Part shown: piece after piece, positions 12,174 through 25,800 of the stretch
Layout: each line of letters starts with the position of its first letter
Numbering within the stretch: the first letter of the stretch is position 1
DNA from: Corythucha ciliata
Lineage: Eukaryota; Arthropoda; Insecta; Hemiptera; Tingidae
Length of the DNA stretch: 64,000 bases
NCBI GenBank assembly: GCA_038030265.1
Contig: CM075938.1
Location: 52,631,189 to 52,695,188 of the forward strand
Direction: 5' to 3'
Notes under the pieces: model-generated
Seen by the model: the letters and a program-made list of their open reading frames with translations, nothing else
Database searches by the model: none
Told to the model about the DNA's origin: nothing
Program-made: the position numbers and the translations under genes

Positions 12174-13074
12174 TTAGGTAGGGCGTAGGCAGTGGGAGGC
12201 AGGGCAGGGCAGTTGCCCTCCACTAGCCTCTAAATCAAAGCTTTAGTGGGGCAGCTGCCCACCCCAAGATAATACGATCGACAAATACAAATCATACAGT
12301 GTCACCACCAATTTCGTGGGGTTCCCTAATTCAAAAAATGTTTAAAACGATTTTTCTCGCAATTTTTTTAAATTTAATATTTTGTGGGTCTGGCGCATTA
12401 TGAAACCAATTTCTTGGTTTTCGCCCTCTAGAAACAGTTTCAAGTAATTTTCTCGCTAAAACCCTATTTTCGCGGTTCTGGCTCACAGAAAACCCGGTTT
12501 CGCAGTTGTTTTGTGGCTGTAAAACTAATTTCGCGGCTGTTTGTATGTGAAAAACCAACTTCGCAAAACCCAATTTCGTGAACATTTTTCTCACCAAAAT
12601 AACATTTCCGCATATCTGGCTCACTAAAAAAAAAAAAATCTCGTATTCGCTCGCTAAATAACCCCAAAACTTCGCGGATTTTTCATGAACCCCCAAAATT
12701 CGCTTTGATTCTGGCTCATTAAAATGTACTTTCCGTGGGATTTGCTCGCTATAGAACCAATTTTATGGACCTGGGCTTGATAAAACTCTAATTTCGCTGG
12801 GTCTTCTCGCTGAAGTACTAAATCCCAAATTCCGTGGGTTTTGGGATTGCTGAGAACCCAATTTCGTAAGTTTTGGGCTTGTTTAAAACCCAATTCCGTT
12901 GGTTTAGGCATTTCTGAAAACCAAATTTCACGGGGTTGCATTATTGAAATGATCCATTTCAGAGATTTGGATCGCTAAAAAACTATTTTTATTTATTTAT
13001 TTATTTTTTTTTTTCACCTGAATTGTTCTCTCGTGAAGCGGCCCATCCCTAGATCAATTCTCTCTACGCCTCTG
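12174..13074. mobile_element. Probable hAT-like non-autonomous element carrying a ~30-bp array
   Basis: The left end reads TTAGGTAGGGCGTAGGCAGT and the right end CTCTACGCCTCTG, a partial inverted pair of the CAGAGGCGTAG type seen at other elements in this window. CCGTGAACTA is present on both sides (12164-12173 and 13075-13084), which covers an 8-bp target duplication. The interior is made of CTAAAACCAATTTCGTGGGT-like units. No transposase. The left terminus is poorly preserved. Confidence 0.5.
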
Positions 13075-13084
13075 CCGTGAACTA

Positions 13085-13700
13085 GCGATTTTTCCACTTT
13101 TACCCAGGAATTAGCATTTCCCCCAATTGTATTCGTGAATTAGCAGATTTCTAAATTCTATCCGTGAATTGGCGTTTTCTTAATTTTATCCGTGAATGAG
13201 CTCTTTTACATTCATACATTTTAGTCAACGATATTCGGGTCTTTCTCGACTTTAGCCAAGAACTAGCAATTTTTTTCGCTTCAGCTATAAAATTACCACT
13301 TTATCTCAACAACGACGTGTGACCGTTGGAAACCGGAAATTTTCTCAATTTTGGCAGTGAATGAGCCCGTTTTCTTCATTTTAGCCGTTAATTAGCGCTT
13401 TTGTATCGTTTTTAGCCCCCCCCCCCCGGAAACAGTGAACTTCTGATTTTTCATTCAATTTTAGCTATAATTGAGTGCTATTACTTCGTTTTATCCGCAA
13501 ATTAGTGTTTTTCGCAATTTTATGCGTGAATTCGTATTACTCAACTACAGCCCCCCGAATCAGCGATTTTGCTCAATTTAAGCTGTGGAAATTTCTCCAT
13601 TTTAACCGACAATCAGGGTTTATAACTGTTTTGGCCGCGAATTAGCTATTAACTATTTCTATTAGCCCCCCCCCCCTCCATTACTTTTACCCACCCGCGA
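13085..13700. repeat. Degenerate 28-31 bp array, GAATTAGCG type
   Basis: Successive units such as GAATTAGCAGATTTCTAAAT (+9) measure 28 to 30 bases. The array is broken by C-runs at about 13415-13427 and 13666-13677. It ends shortly before the first visible FATP-A exon. Confidence 0.75.
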
Positions 13701-13875
13701 CCCTTCATCATTGCGCTACCGGCTCTGAATCAAAAATAATAAAAAATTTGGGCTCATAAAACAAATATTTTATCCAAGGTTCGATCAACCTCACCAACAA
13801 AACGAAGGACGGTAGAGCTCCCCCCCCCCCGCAATGACCATATCAACTCTGAAACGTGAATTTTTATGTTGACAG

Positions 13876-16800
13876 AGCTCTTTCACGATACCTTCTGTTC
13901 CTGACAAGCGTATGGAAGTACTCGAAGAGAAACATGAGCGTTGGCCAAATATTCAGGGAGAACGCCAAACGTCAACCGAATAAAATTTGTTTCGTCTTTG
14001 AAGATCGCGAGTGGACAATGGGCGAGGTTAGTTGGTTCGACAGTTTTTGTTGTTGGGGGGCTAATAAAAAACGTTTTTTCATTTGTTTTTATTGCTCGCT
14101 ACAGGTAGAAGACTATAGCAATAAAATTGCGAATCTTTTTCGTAGCCACGGATATAGAAAAGGCGATACAATCGCTCTGATGTTGGAAAATCGGCCGGAG
14201 TTTGTGTGCATTTGGCTCGGCCTGGCCAAACTTGGGGTGGTGACTGCCTTAATAAATACAAACTTGAGGCAGAATTCGCTAATGCATTCGGTCAATGTGG
14301 CGAAAGCTCAAGCTTTCATTTTCGGAGAGGATTTCACTGATGGTAAACTTGTGATTTTTGTTTGAAAATAATGAAGAAATTAATAAAAAAATTTTTTTTT
14401 TTTATAGCGGTCAAAGAAATCAGTTCAAGCCTCGGCGGCGTCCGTCTCTACAGCTTTTCACCCGGTGAGCCACGTCCAGCTCGTGAACTTTCCGAGCGTC
14501 AGTTGTACCGCCTACTCGCCGAAACAGCGTCCACACCGCCACCAATTGAAGACATCACATTCCACGACAGGATGCTCTATATTTACACTTCGGGAACTAC
14601 CGGTCTACCCAAAGCTGCCGTTATCACTCACGCCAGGTATTTTTTTTCTCTGTTCGTGGCCTCCACCTCGCCCCTCTCCACTGCTTACTCAGTCCTCTCA
14701 AACAATGACGATACATTAGGGTTGAAAATTAATATCCTAGATTTGTGTTCCTGGCTGGCGCGATCTCTTATTTACTTTGGTTTAAAAAGAGCGACGTATT
14801 CTACACGCCTCTTCCACTCTACCACACCGCTGGAGGCGCCATGTCTATCGGTCAGGCCATTATTTACGGGTCGAGCGTCGTCATTCGGCGAAAGTTTTCG
14901 GCATCGTCCTATTTCGCCGACATTGCCAAGTATAACTGCACTGTAAGTCGAAACAATTAACTGGTGTAAAACTTGTTTTACAGCACATTGGTTTACTGGA
15001 TTTCTTTTTTGTTTTCAGATTTCCCAGTACATCGGCGAAATGTGTCGATATTTGTTGGCCACACCAGCCAAAACGACTGACACTCAACATAAATTGAGAA
15101 TGGTGTTCGGCAACGGGTTAAGACCTCAAATTTGGGAAGAATTTACCACGCGATTCAACGTTAAAAAGGTCGGTGAATTCTACGGGGCGACCGAAGGAAA
15201 CGCCAACATCGGTAAATTTCCGGGGTGAACAAAATTATCGGCGAACCGTTTCTGAAATTCGCCCCCCCCTCCCCTCTCAATTGTGTTTTCAGTTAATATC
15301 GACAGCAAAGTCGGTGCTATCGGATTTATGTCGAGGATAGTACCGACCGTCTACCCAGTGTCTGTGATCAAAGTCGAAGAGCTAACCGGGGAGCCCGTCA
15401 GAAATGGAAAGGGTCTCTGTATAATTTGCCAACCGAGTAAGTGTCTTAAGTGCTAACAACGCCGCTAAATTACCTCAACAATTAACGTCTCCCCTCCTCC
15501 GCCCTCGCCACCCCTTCGCCATAGATGAACCCGGCGTTTTCATCGGTAAAATACAGCCGACCAATCCGGCTCGCGCTTATTTAGGTTATGTCAACGAGAA
15601 GGAATCTGAGAAAAAAATCGTATACGACGTGTTCAGAAAAGGAGACTCAGCGTTTATTTCCGGTAAACACCATCGTTTAAAATTTTAATTGCTCCTTAAT
15701 AACGTGTTTCCCCCTTTTCCAGGTGATATCGTTACGTACGACGAGTACGGCTACATTTATTTTAAGGATAGAACTGGGGACACTTTCAGGTAAAGACCCC
15801 CCACCCTCGTCCTCCTCCTCCTCACACTCATCGCGTAATTTTCTTGTTGAAAAAAAAAAAAACGTTTGTCTCGCAGATGGAAAGGTGAAAATGTCTCCAC
15901 GGCTGAGGTGGAAGGAGTTGTTAGTAATTTGGTCGATTTTAAAGACTGCGTCATTTATGGAGTTGAGGTAAAAAAAAAAAAAAAACTTTCATCGTGTCCT
16001 TTTTATAGAATTTACAAAGTCGAAATAAAAAAAATTACGTAACGTCATTCTTCAGGTTCCTGGTAGCGAAGGACGAGCCGGAATGGCCGCAATTGTTGAC
16101 AAAGAGCATCGCGTCAATATGAATAAACTGGCGGAGGGAGTCAAAAAAGCTTTACCGCCCTACGCGAGGCCAATTTTCGTTCGAATCATCGAAGAGGTTG
16201 AGCTGACCGGTAAGTGTTGAAAATATTTTCATTTTTTTTCTCTCCCTGTCTCTCACTCTCTTTGATTTTATTGGATGGGGAGGGGTTATCCACTTTACGT
16301 TATTTATAACAATTACTTAATCAAAGTTGAAAATTATTGATCGAAAAATAAGTCATGCGATTGCGTGCATCCCGAGGAGAATTGGGACACGTTTAAAATT
16401 AAGTAAATTGTGGGAATAACTCTCTAAATTATTACAAATGATGCACATAGTAATATTACGTGAGAAAATGCCCTGGTAAAAGGTCCTTCTCGTCTCCTTT
16501 TAGCTCTGAGGACTTCCGACCTCTTTAACAATGTAATAGCAAGAAAAATAAACCCTTGATATCTCTTCTTTTAAACAAAAAATAATTAAAGGGGTGGGTA
16601 TTTTTAGCCTCCCCCCTCCCTCCACGGATAATCAGCTCTGACAGCGCCCCAAGCCGGATGAATAGCCGCGAAATTGCAACATTTGGAGGTACACATGAAT
16701 ATATAAATACCCGCTTAATTGAAAGTGCCCTGGCTGAATGTTTCGGGTCATCATTTCAGCGAATTTGTGAGTTCGGGGCTAAAAAATATCGATGAAATGG

Positions 16801-19800
16801 CAAGTTTCAGATTAATTATTTATATCTGCGAAATTCCAAGTTTCGAGGCCTCCCCCCCCCCCACGGCCTAGTCGGCCCACCACACAGCGCCCCGGACGAA
16901 CAGCAGCGACATTCAACGCTCATAAGTTTCGAATATCCTCGAAATTGCGAGTTTCGGTTCCTAACTTCATTAAAATTGCAAGTTTCAGGCCAGGGCTAGC
17001 CCTTGGGATCCGCCGTCACGAAAAAGAACTTGCTTGCTTTTTGCTTAAATTAAGGCCCTAAACTCGCAATTTCGCCTACAAAAAAACAATTGCAAACTTG
17101 CAATTTCACGGATATTAAGCCCCGTAACTTGCATTTTCGCTAGAATGAAGACCCGGAGTTGGGGCCGGCTAGCCTGGGTTACTACGCAATTTCACTAGAA
17201 ATGTGAATTTCATGTGTATTCAGCTCGGAAACTTGTAATTCCGTTCGAATTACGACCGCAACTTGCAAACTCGTTCAATTTCAATTGCAATCAAATTAAA
17301 GGTCAATTTTAATGTTATTGGCGCAGTCGCGGCCGCCTTCATTTCCCAGAGGGTTCGCGCCCCACTAAAAACAAAAGATCTTGAAACTTGAGGTTCCGCT
17401 GAAATTAGGACGTGACTCTTTGCAATATCGTGAATTTTTCAGCCAGTAAACTTCCCATTTTCACGGATATTTGCCAACAAAATGTTGCAACTTTAGCGGC
17501 TATTCGTCAGACTTTGAGCACTGGGTCGTGGTCGGCCAACCCCGACATTTGCAATTTCGCGAAAACGAACGCCGGGAATATTCATACAGCAACTTGCAAT
17601 TTGGCTGAAATTAAGACCTGGGACTTGCAATATGGGGAATATTCAGCCTGTAAGCTTCCAATTCCGTGGATGTTGACCCTCTCGAAATGTTGCAATTTTG
17701 CGGCTAGTCGTAAGGTTTGGAGTGATGTTTGTGGATGGCTTACCCCAAGGTCCGATACAACAATGCACAAACTTTGAATTTCGCTGAAATCGAGACGTGA
17801 TACTCGCAATTTCGCTGAAATTAGGTCGAGAAACTTGCAATATTGCGACAATCCAGTTCCAGTTTACGAAACTTCCACTTTCACGGATATTTGCCCACGA
17901 AATGTTGCAGCTGTGCGACTATTCGTCAGAATTTCAGCTATGTCGTAGCCGGCTTCCGGTACCACTCCAGCCCCCTCCCCCCTCGATCGAAACTTGCAAT
18001 TTCGGGGAAAAAAGACCGAAAACTAAGCAATTTCGTGGAAATTCGTTTGTTTAGCATTTCGGAACATAAAAAAAAAAAAAAAAAGTCGATAGTTTGGCCA
18101 AGTTTACATAACCCGACCCATAAACGAAATCGTTTGTTTAACGCCATTTCTAGTCTTAACATCGTTTGTTTAGCCGTAATCTTCGTTTGTTTAGCCCTTC
18201 AAGAACTTTGAACAACAAACAAGGGTGCGGTTAGCTTCACGCTCCCCGACCCAAGATCGAAATAGTTTGTTGCATATCAGAGCGTAAAATCGTTTGTTTA
18301 GTCACATTTTTCGTTTGTTTATTATTTCTAAAAATAATTTTAAACAAAACATGGAAGGTTTGGCCAAGTTTACATAACTCAAATCTTTTTTTTTTCGCAA
18401 TCAATGAACGAAATCGTTTGTTTAGCGCCATTTCTAGTCTTAATATCGTTTGTTAACGTCCGCCGTTGCTGACTCGCCCGTGATTCACGGCGGCCTTAGA
18501 AAAAAAAGGGGGGGGGGGCTGAAACTTTCAGTGTCACTAAGATTGAGACGTGAAAAACTGGCAATATTGCGAATATTCAGTCGGTATATACAATAGCAAT
18601 CATAGCATAAGACAATTTTCACTTGTTTGTCTAAAATGAGGCTAACGGGCCCGATAGTTTCCATTTAGAGAAATTGTGGAGTCCTACTTCCTATTGTGTA
18701 CAATTTTCTCGAAGGATTCTTGAAAGAAATTTTGGGATCTTATCAAATTTGTCGTCAGTCTTGGTCTACGCCACATATGTTAGCTCCAAGCGTGGCAGTT
18801 GCAAAAAAAGGTTCAATTGGCTTAAAAATCGTAAAAACACATATATCTCCATAACGAAGCATGTCCGAACATGAGTATAAAGTAACGATTTTTGTGCAAT
18901 AGCACGTGAAAGTACATAGTTATTGCACAAAAACAACTGAAACATCTTGTAAAAGACCGTAAGCCATGTTTGGAATATTCGAAAAAGCGGGACCAGGTGG
19001 GACGAACTTGAGAAACCGGGACAGAGGAGTGAAAAGCGGGACTGTTCCACCAAAAGCGGGACGTCTGGTCACTTTAAGAAGCAGGGAACCGATCCATTCG
19101 TCACTGACGTCGATCTTAATTTCATTAAGTTTCTGAGCGGTCGTAATGAATGTCTTTTAGACGTTGGGGGAATCACGATTTAGTGCTTCCCAGCATTCTT
19201 TCGCCGTCGTATTCTTCTTCATGATATGGGTATAAATGACTTCATCCATAGCGAGGATAATCTCAGAACGAACTTTCCTGTCCTTCGATGTCGAGGGTAC
19301 GATCGTCAATCGTACCCTCTACGGCGTCCCACAAGTCCTTGACTTCGAGCACTGCTTGTGTAGCAAATTTCCACGAATTAAAGTTTTCGCGGCCCACTAG
19401 CTTCTCTATTTGAGTTAAAGTTAGACATTCTTGTCGAGATTTTAGTAGTTTATTAAGGCCCGTTCACAAGCTCTATGTTTGCGTTGTGTGGTGTCTATGC
19501 AACATATCAAAATGCTTCATTTTTCGAGGGAATACATTTGTTTGGCTGCATAGACTCCAGGACGAAATTTTTCATGTTATTTGTAAACAAACAATTTTAG
19601 AGTTCCCTCAAATGCTTCACAAGTAAGCATTGACGTCATTTCCCCTCGCACCATCCATTCCTTCCTGAAGAACTTTGAACCTTCTTTAAAAATCTTAAAA
19701 CACACCAATCGGGTAGCAACTTCAGTTGTTGTCCTTCACTTCACGGGTCAAATCACCGGTTCTAGCGTACCGTGGCACGGGCGAGGGGAGCGGACCGCCC

Positions 19801-22800
19801 CGGGCCCCCGTTCAGATGGGGCCCCTGAATAGCTTAAAGATAAAAAAAATCGGGATTTTTAAGTAGATAAGATGAGAACGAATGGCTAAACTCGCTTGAG
19901 AAAATGGAGAAAAACGCTGATTCACGGCTGACATTGAGAGAAATTGCTGAAATTTATGGCTGTTGGCATAGATAAAAGCGCTAATTCACAGCTGACATTG
20001 AGACAACGCAAAATCACGAGCTCTAATTCACGCGGCTAAAACTGAGAAAAACCCTAATTGACGGATAAAAAAGAGAACAACGCAAATTCGAGTCTAAATA
20101 TTAGAGAAAATCGCTATTATGATAAAGTTTTACAATTTGGCAAGTTTAAAACTTGAGAAAAAGCGCGAATTCACAGAAAACGCCAACTCACGGATTGCCG
20201 GGGCTGGGACTAAAATTGAGAAAAAGCGCCGATTCTCGGCGTGAAATAGAAAAAAAAACGCGAATTCGCGCCTAAAACTGGAGGAAAACTTAAATTCATA
20301 ACTAAGGTAAGAAAAATTCAAAAGAAAAACACGAATTGGCGTTTTAAATGGAGAAAAACGCTAATTTGTGAATAAAATTTGGACAGAGCACTCAAACGCT
20401 ACCTCTACTTTGCGAATTCTTGTGGCAAATTCATGGCTATAATTCATAAGCACCGATTCACAGCTAAAAATGAGAAAATGTGCTAATTTGCTGCTAAAAT
20501 TGGGAGAAAAACGCTAATTCGCAGCTGATATTGATAAAACGCCAACTCGGTGATTCATGGGGCAACTTTGGGAATAAAATTGAGAAAAAGCGCTAATTCA
20601 AGCGGGCAAATAAACTGTGAAAAAGCGCTAATTCGTGGGTAATAAATAGAGAGAAACACGAATTGGTGTTTAAAATAGATAAAAGCGCCAATTCACAGCT
20701 TAAATTTCGAAAAATTGCTACTTTGCGGATAAAATAAAGCAACTCAACCGGAAAGAGCTCAACCGTACGATCTTGCTTTCGTAAATTAAGTCGTCGAAAG
20801 CGTGTGAATTTTCAAGGTAAAAGTTTATGTGCGTTTCACAGTTATTTTAGGGATGAATGAAAAAGGAAGATCGTACGTTTGTGCGGAATTTCCTGAAGAT
20901 TTAAATGAGCCCTTGAAGTCCAGGATTGGTGCAGAAATACGGCCGTAATTTACGTAACGCTGAGTAGGCGAGGTAGGATTGGAGGGGGGTCGAGGAAACA
21001 CATGTACAATTCCCCCTTAAAGTTCTGGCTGAAGGGAGCATAACATTTGCTACTGTGAAGCAATAAAATCCAACACCCCCACCCCCCACCCTGTTTGTTG
21101 AAATTATGCCAGCCCCGGTGCTCAGTCACTTGGTTACGCCACTGAAGCCGTTAGTTTGCTATCATAAACCAACACGATTCCCTAGTGGAGTAAACACAAA
21201 TTTTAACATCAAACTAATCAACGATGGCTTGTTCATAGGCGTCCTACTTGTGTCCTTTTCGTGCTTGTGGTGTCTTCGGAAGCTGTATACATATAGACCG
21301 AGAGCTGGCGACAGTCCCATTTAACCGGAAGAACATAGTCATGAAACTGGTCTCGTTTGAAAGGTTGTATGGAGCTCACTACTAATATTATCGTCTGCCG
21401 CCGTCTGCCTGGGGCATTTTCCCTTGGCGGGAAGCCATTTCCCCTCGCGCTGGTTGACTGTTCATTGAGGACAAATTCACCTGGCCGACGCCGGCAGACG
21501 ACCATATTTGTAATCATCTTCACAAAACCTATCGAATGAGACCAGTTTCAGGACTATGTTCTTCCGGTTAATTTGAATTCCCCAAATTTCGTGAGTTTGA
21601 CGAAAGACGGAGGGCAAATGCCCCAGGCAGACGCCGGGAGACGACCATATTTGTAATCAGCTCAACAAAACCTATCGAATAAGACCAGTTTCAGGACTAT
21701 GTTCTTCGGGTTAGTGCAACTTTTCCAAATTTAGTGAGTTTGACGAACCATAGGGGGCAAATGCTCCAGGCAGACGGCGTCCGACGATCATATTCATAAT
21801 CAGCTCCACAAAACCTTTCGAATGAGACTAGTTTTAGGACTATGATCTTCCGGTTAATTATTTTCCCTTTGTGTGGTTTGACTGGTCACTGAGGGCAAAT
21901 GCCCTGGCAGAAAATCATTTTCGTATAAAGCTACGTAAAACCTGTTGCATAATACCATTTTCCGGTCTTCGTTCATCCGGTTAATTATTATCCCTAATTT
22001 AGTGAGTGTGACTGGCCACCGAGGGCCAATGCCCCAAGTAGGTACCAGCAGACGATCATATTTGTAATTATCTTCACAAAACCTATCGAATGAGACCGGT
22101 TTCAGGACTATGTTCTTCCGGTTAATTTGAATTTCCCGAATTTTGTGATTGTGACACGCCCCAGTGAGCTAATGCCCCAGGCAGACGATCATATTCGTAG
22201 TAAGCTCCATAAAACCTTTCGAATGAGACCAGTTTCAGGACTATGTTCTTCCGGTTAAACGCATGTCCCAAATTGAGGACTTGAATTACCTAGCTATAAA
22301 ATCCTTAGGCCCCAGATACGGCAAGGCAGACTCCCAGACTCGTAAATAGGAGGTCATAAGCTATCATTTTGCACAGCTTTCATGACAATGTTCTGCCGGT
22401 TGAATGGGACTGTCGCTAGCTCTCGAACTAATATTATGGTCGCCCTCAAACACATTGCTGGAACATGTCTATTGTATTGAAAAATGAGGACATATACGGG
22501 GACACATTCTCGTGAACACGGGGACGTATGGGCATTCTATACCTGTGAGGGGTTAATCGCCATGTTTTCCTGTCAGAGCATTGCGGATCTAAATCATTTT
22601 CCGATTAAAATCCAAATCAAGATCCTGGATCTAGATCTGGATTTATATCCTTTTTCGAAGATCTGGATCTAGGATTTTAAAGGATCTTGGGAAAAAGTAT
22701 TTTGGATTTCAAAGCAAGATCTTTTTACAGATCCTTTTGCTTCCTTTCAACGAAAAAAAATAAAAAGTATAGTCAGCTGGAAGTTTCAGCTCCACCCCGC

Positions 22801-25800
22801 TTTCATCCAACCAGCCCATGCCGCCACAGTGGCTGAAACGCGGAAAAAACCTCGAATTTCCAAATACCATTTATTTCTATTCTAAGCATGTTTCTACTAG
22901 TTAACTTCCGGTAGAATACAGGGTGGAACAGGATAAGTGTGACAAAAAAAATTGGGTGAAAATAGGCCTCATTTGCGATCGAAAACACTCTATAAACCAT
23001 GGTCCGAAAATCAAAATCCTACGAGATATGATTTTTTTAACGTTTTTTGAGGCTTGCATCACTTTTCTTAACTAAATGCGAATAGATCAGTTTACAGCTG
23101 ACATTTGCAACTTTTGACGATGGATTTGGAAAGAGCACACTTTTTCTGACAGGAATAGCCATTTTCGATAAAATTCAACTATTTTCTGCGGGCTTGAGAG
23201 ATGCTCAAACTTTTGCAAATCGTGGATCTCTAATTTTTCAAAAAATTCAGCCTCCACTTCTCTACACTAAATCTAAGCGTATCGACATCCCATGGGTCGG
23301 AAAAACTTCTTCAATTTGTCCTTTTTAAAATTACTCATGAATGTTTTTTTAGTTCATCAGCGAGTTTTCGGCAGAAGGGCCATTTCTTGGAAAAAAAGAA
23401 TGATTTTTCTCTTAAAAATCGCTTGTTTTGACCAACCCAATTTGAACGAGCATTGTGATTCAAAACATGCTAAAACTCATTAAAGCCTTATCCAAAGTTT
23501 TCCTTCGAACCGAATGGAATGCGCACTCCTATCAAAATATCAAAAACTGTCGCTCCGGCAGCTGGCAGTCGGCAAGGGTGCATTTCACTACTGCGAATTT
23601 CGGCGTGTTTAGCTGTTATTCGACGAAATTAGTGCACTTAATGACTCTACTTGTTGATATCAATTTCCGGCTAAATAATTGCAAATTAACTGAAAACTTC
23701 GAAATTCGCAGTAGAGAAATGCACTCTATCGGACAGTTAGCTGCGAGAGCGACATTTTTTGGACTTTGACAGGCGTACACAGTCCGCCCCGTTCAAGGGA
23801 AAACTTTGGATGATGCTTTAATGACGTCAATCATGCTAAAAATTACAAAGCTCGTTCAAATGTTGTAGGTCGAAACAAGCGATTTTGAAGAGAAAAATCA
23901 TTCTTTTTTCTAAGAAATGGTCATTTTTGCCGAAAAATCACTGATTAACTAAAAATACGTTCATGAGTAATTTTAAAAAGGACACAATGGGGAAGTTTTT
24001 CCGACCCATGGGATGTCGGTGCGCTCAAATTTCGAGTAGAAAAGCGGGGGTTGACTTTTTTGAAAAATTAGAAATCCTCGATTTGCAAAACTTTGAGCAG
24101 CTCATGAGCCCCCAGAAAATGGTTGAATTTTATCGTAAATGGCTAATCCTGACAGAAAAAAATGTGCTGTTTCCGAATCTGTCATCAAAAGTTGCAAAAT
24201 GTCAGATGGAAACTGAGTTATTTCCATTTAGTTAAGAAAAGTGACGTGCGTCATAATAAACGTTAGAAAAATCATATCTCGTAGGGTTTTGATTTTCGGA
24301 CCATGGTACAAAGGGTGTTTTCGATCACAAATGAGACCTACTTTCACTCAATTTTTTTTGTCACACTTATCCTGTTCCACCCTAATGATTTTGCGATAAA
24401 AAAAAATTGTAGCCTTATTTTTATCATCATTTGCACTCCTATTTTCGCTTTTCACGTGGAAAGTTAAGCGTTTGACAGTGGCGGCGGAACCGGGGGGGCA
24501 GGGTGGGCGGCCGCCCCCTCGGCACTTAGTTTGGGGGGCGTCGCCCCCCCAGGCTTTAATGCCAATCTTCTATCCCGAATACTGCACCCAAAGTTCTTAT
24601 TCTATCCTTTTCGCTTCTTATTCGAGGACCAAGCGACCGTCACTCAGATCGAAAACCCTGGATCATTTGCGAGAAGATGAAAAATAGCAATGCCTAGAAC
24701 ATTCGCCCCCCCCCCCATCTTTCACTTTTCTGCAGACTTTTTGTTAGGTATATTATTGATTCTTCTTCTACACTTTACCCCTGCCATCTGGCAAAGGAGG
24801 GCGATCCACCTATCGGCCACCCTCCCCGGAGAGGGTTTTAGCCCAAATTTAAGCAATATGAAGCACAGGCGTAGCAAGGGGCGTGCGGCGTGTGCGGTGC
24901 GCACCGGGCATCTCTACCCTGGGGGCATCAAACCCGCCGTTTTGTTATGCGATCACCGCTACCCAGTGGCGGAACAACACTTGTCCGGGGCCCGGGGCAG
25001 AAATCTCTAGGAGGCCCTTTAGTCTCTAATTAAACCGTAAATATACTTTTTTGCAGCTTTGAAGTATATATTTTCCTCAATTTTAGCCACGAAATTGCCT
25101 CTAAAGTGCGTTTTCTCAATTTTTTCCGCGAATTAGCTCATTTTCTCATTTTTAGCTGCGAATCGGCGCTTTTTACAAGCTCTTACCGTGAAGTTGCCTC
25201 AAGAATCCGCAAATTAGGTAGCGTTTAAGTGCTCTTTCCCAATTTTATCCGCAAATTAGCAATTTTTCTAAATTTAAGCCGTAAATTCGCGCTTTTCTCC
25301 ATTACAAAAAAAAAACCATTCGTGTTTTTCTCTATTTATTACCCTCGAATTAGCGCTTTTTCACAGTTTTAGCCGCTTGAATTAGCGTTTTTTCTCAATT
25401 TTATTCCCAAAGTTCCCCAAGAATGTGCAAGTTGGGGTATTCTCAATTTCAGCTGTGAATTAGCCTTTTTACCCCCAATTTAGCAGTGAATGGGCACATT
25501 TTTTAATTTTAGCTGGAAATTATAGCACTTTTTCTCGATTTTATCTGCAAAATTGAAATGTTTTGTACCTTAGTTGTGAATTAAAGTTTTCCTCCACTTT
25601 TAGACGCAAATTCGCGTTTTTCTCTATTTCACGCCGTGAATCGCAGCGCTTTTTCTCAATTTCAGTCCCAGCCCCGAGAATCCGTGAGTTGGCGTTTTCT
25701 GTGAATTCGCGCTTTTTCCCAATGTTTAAAGCTGCCAAATTGTAACACTTTATCATAATAGCGTGTTTCTCTATTTTTAGACTCGAATTCGCGTTGTTCT

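Noticed and set aside
14362..14946. 194-residue single open frame through FATP-A
   Set aside because: It reads through an intron (14637-14740) and leaves the FATP frame; the true structure is two exons with GT-AG borders.
19075..19445. Host gene exon for the [12 protein letters not shown] peptide
   Set aside because: The domain is the copia gag type and the frame has a shift and a stop.
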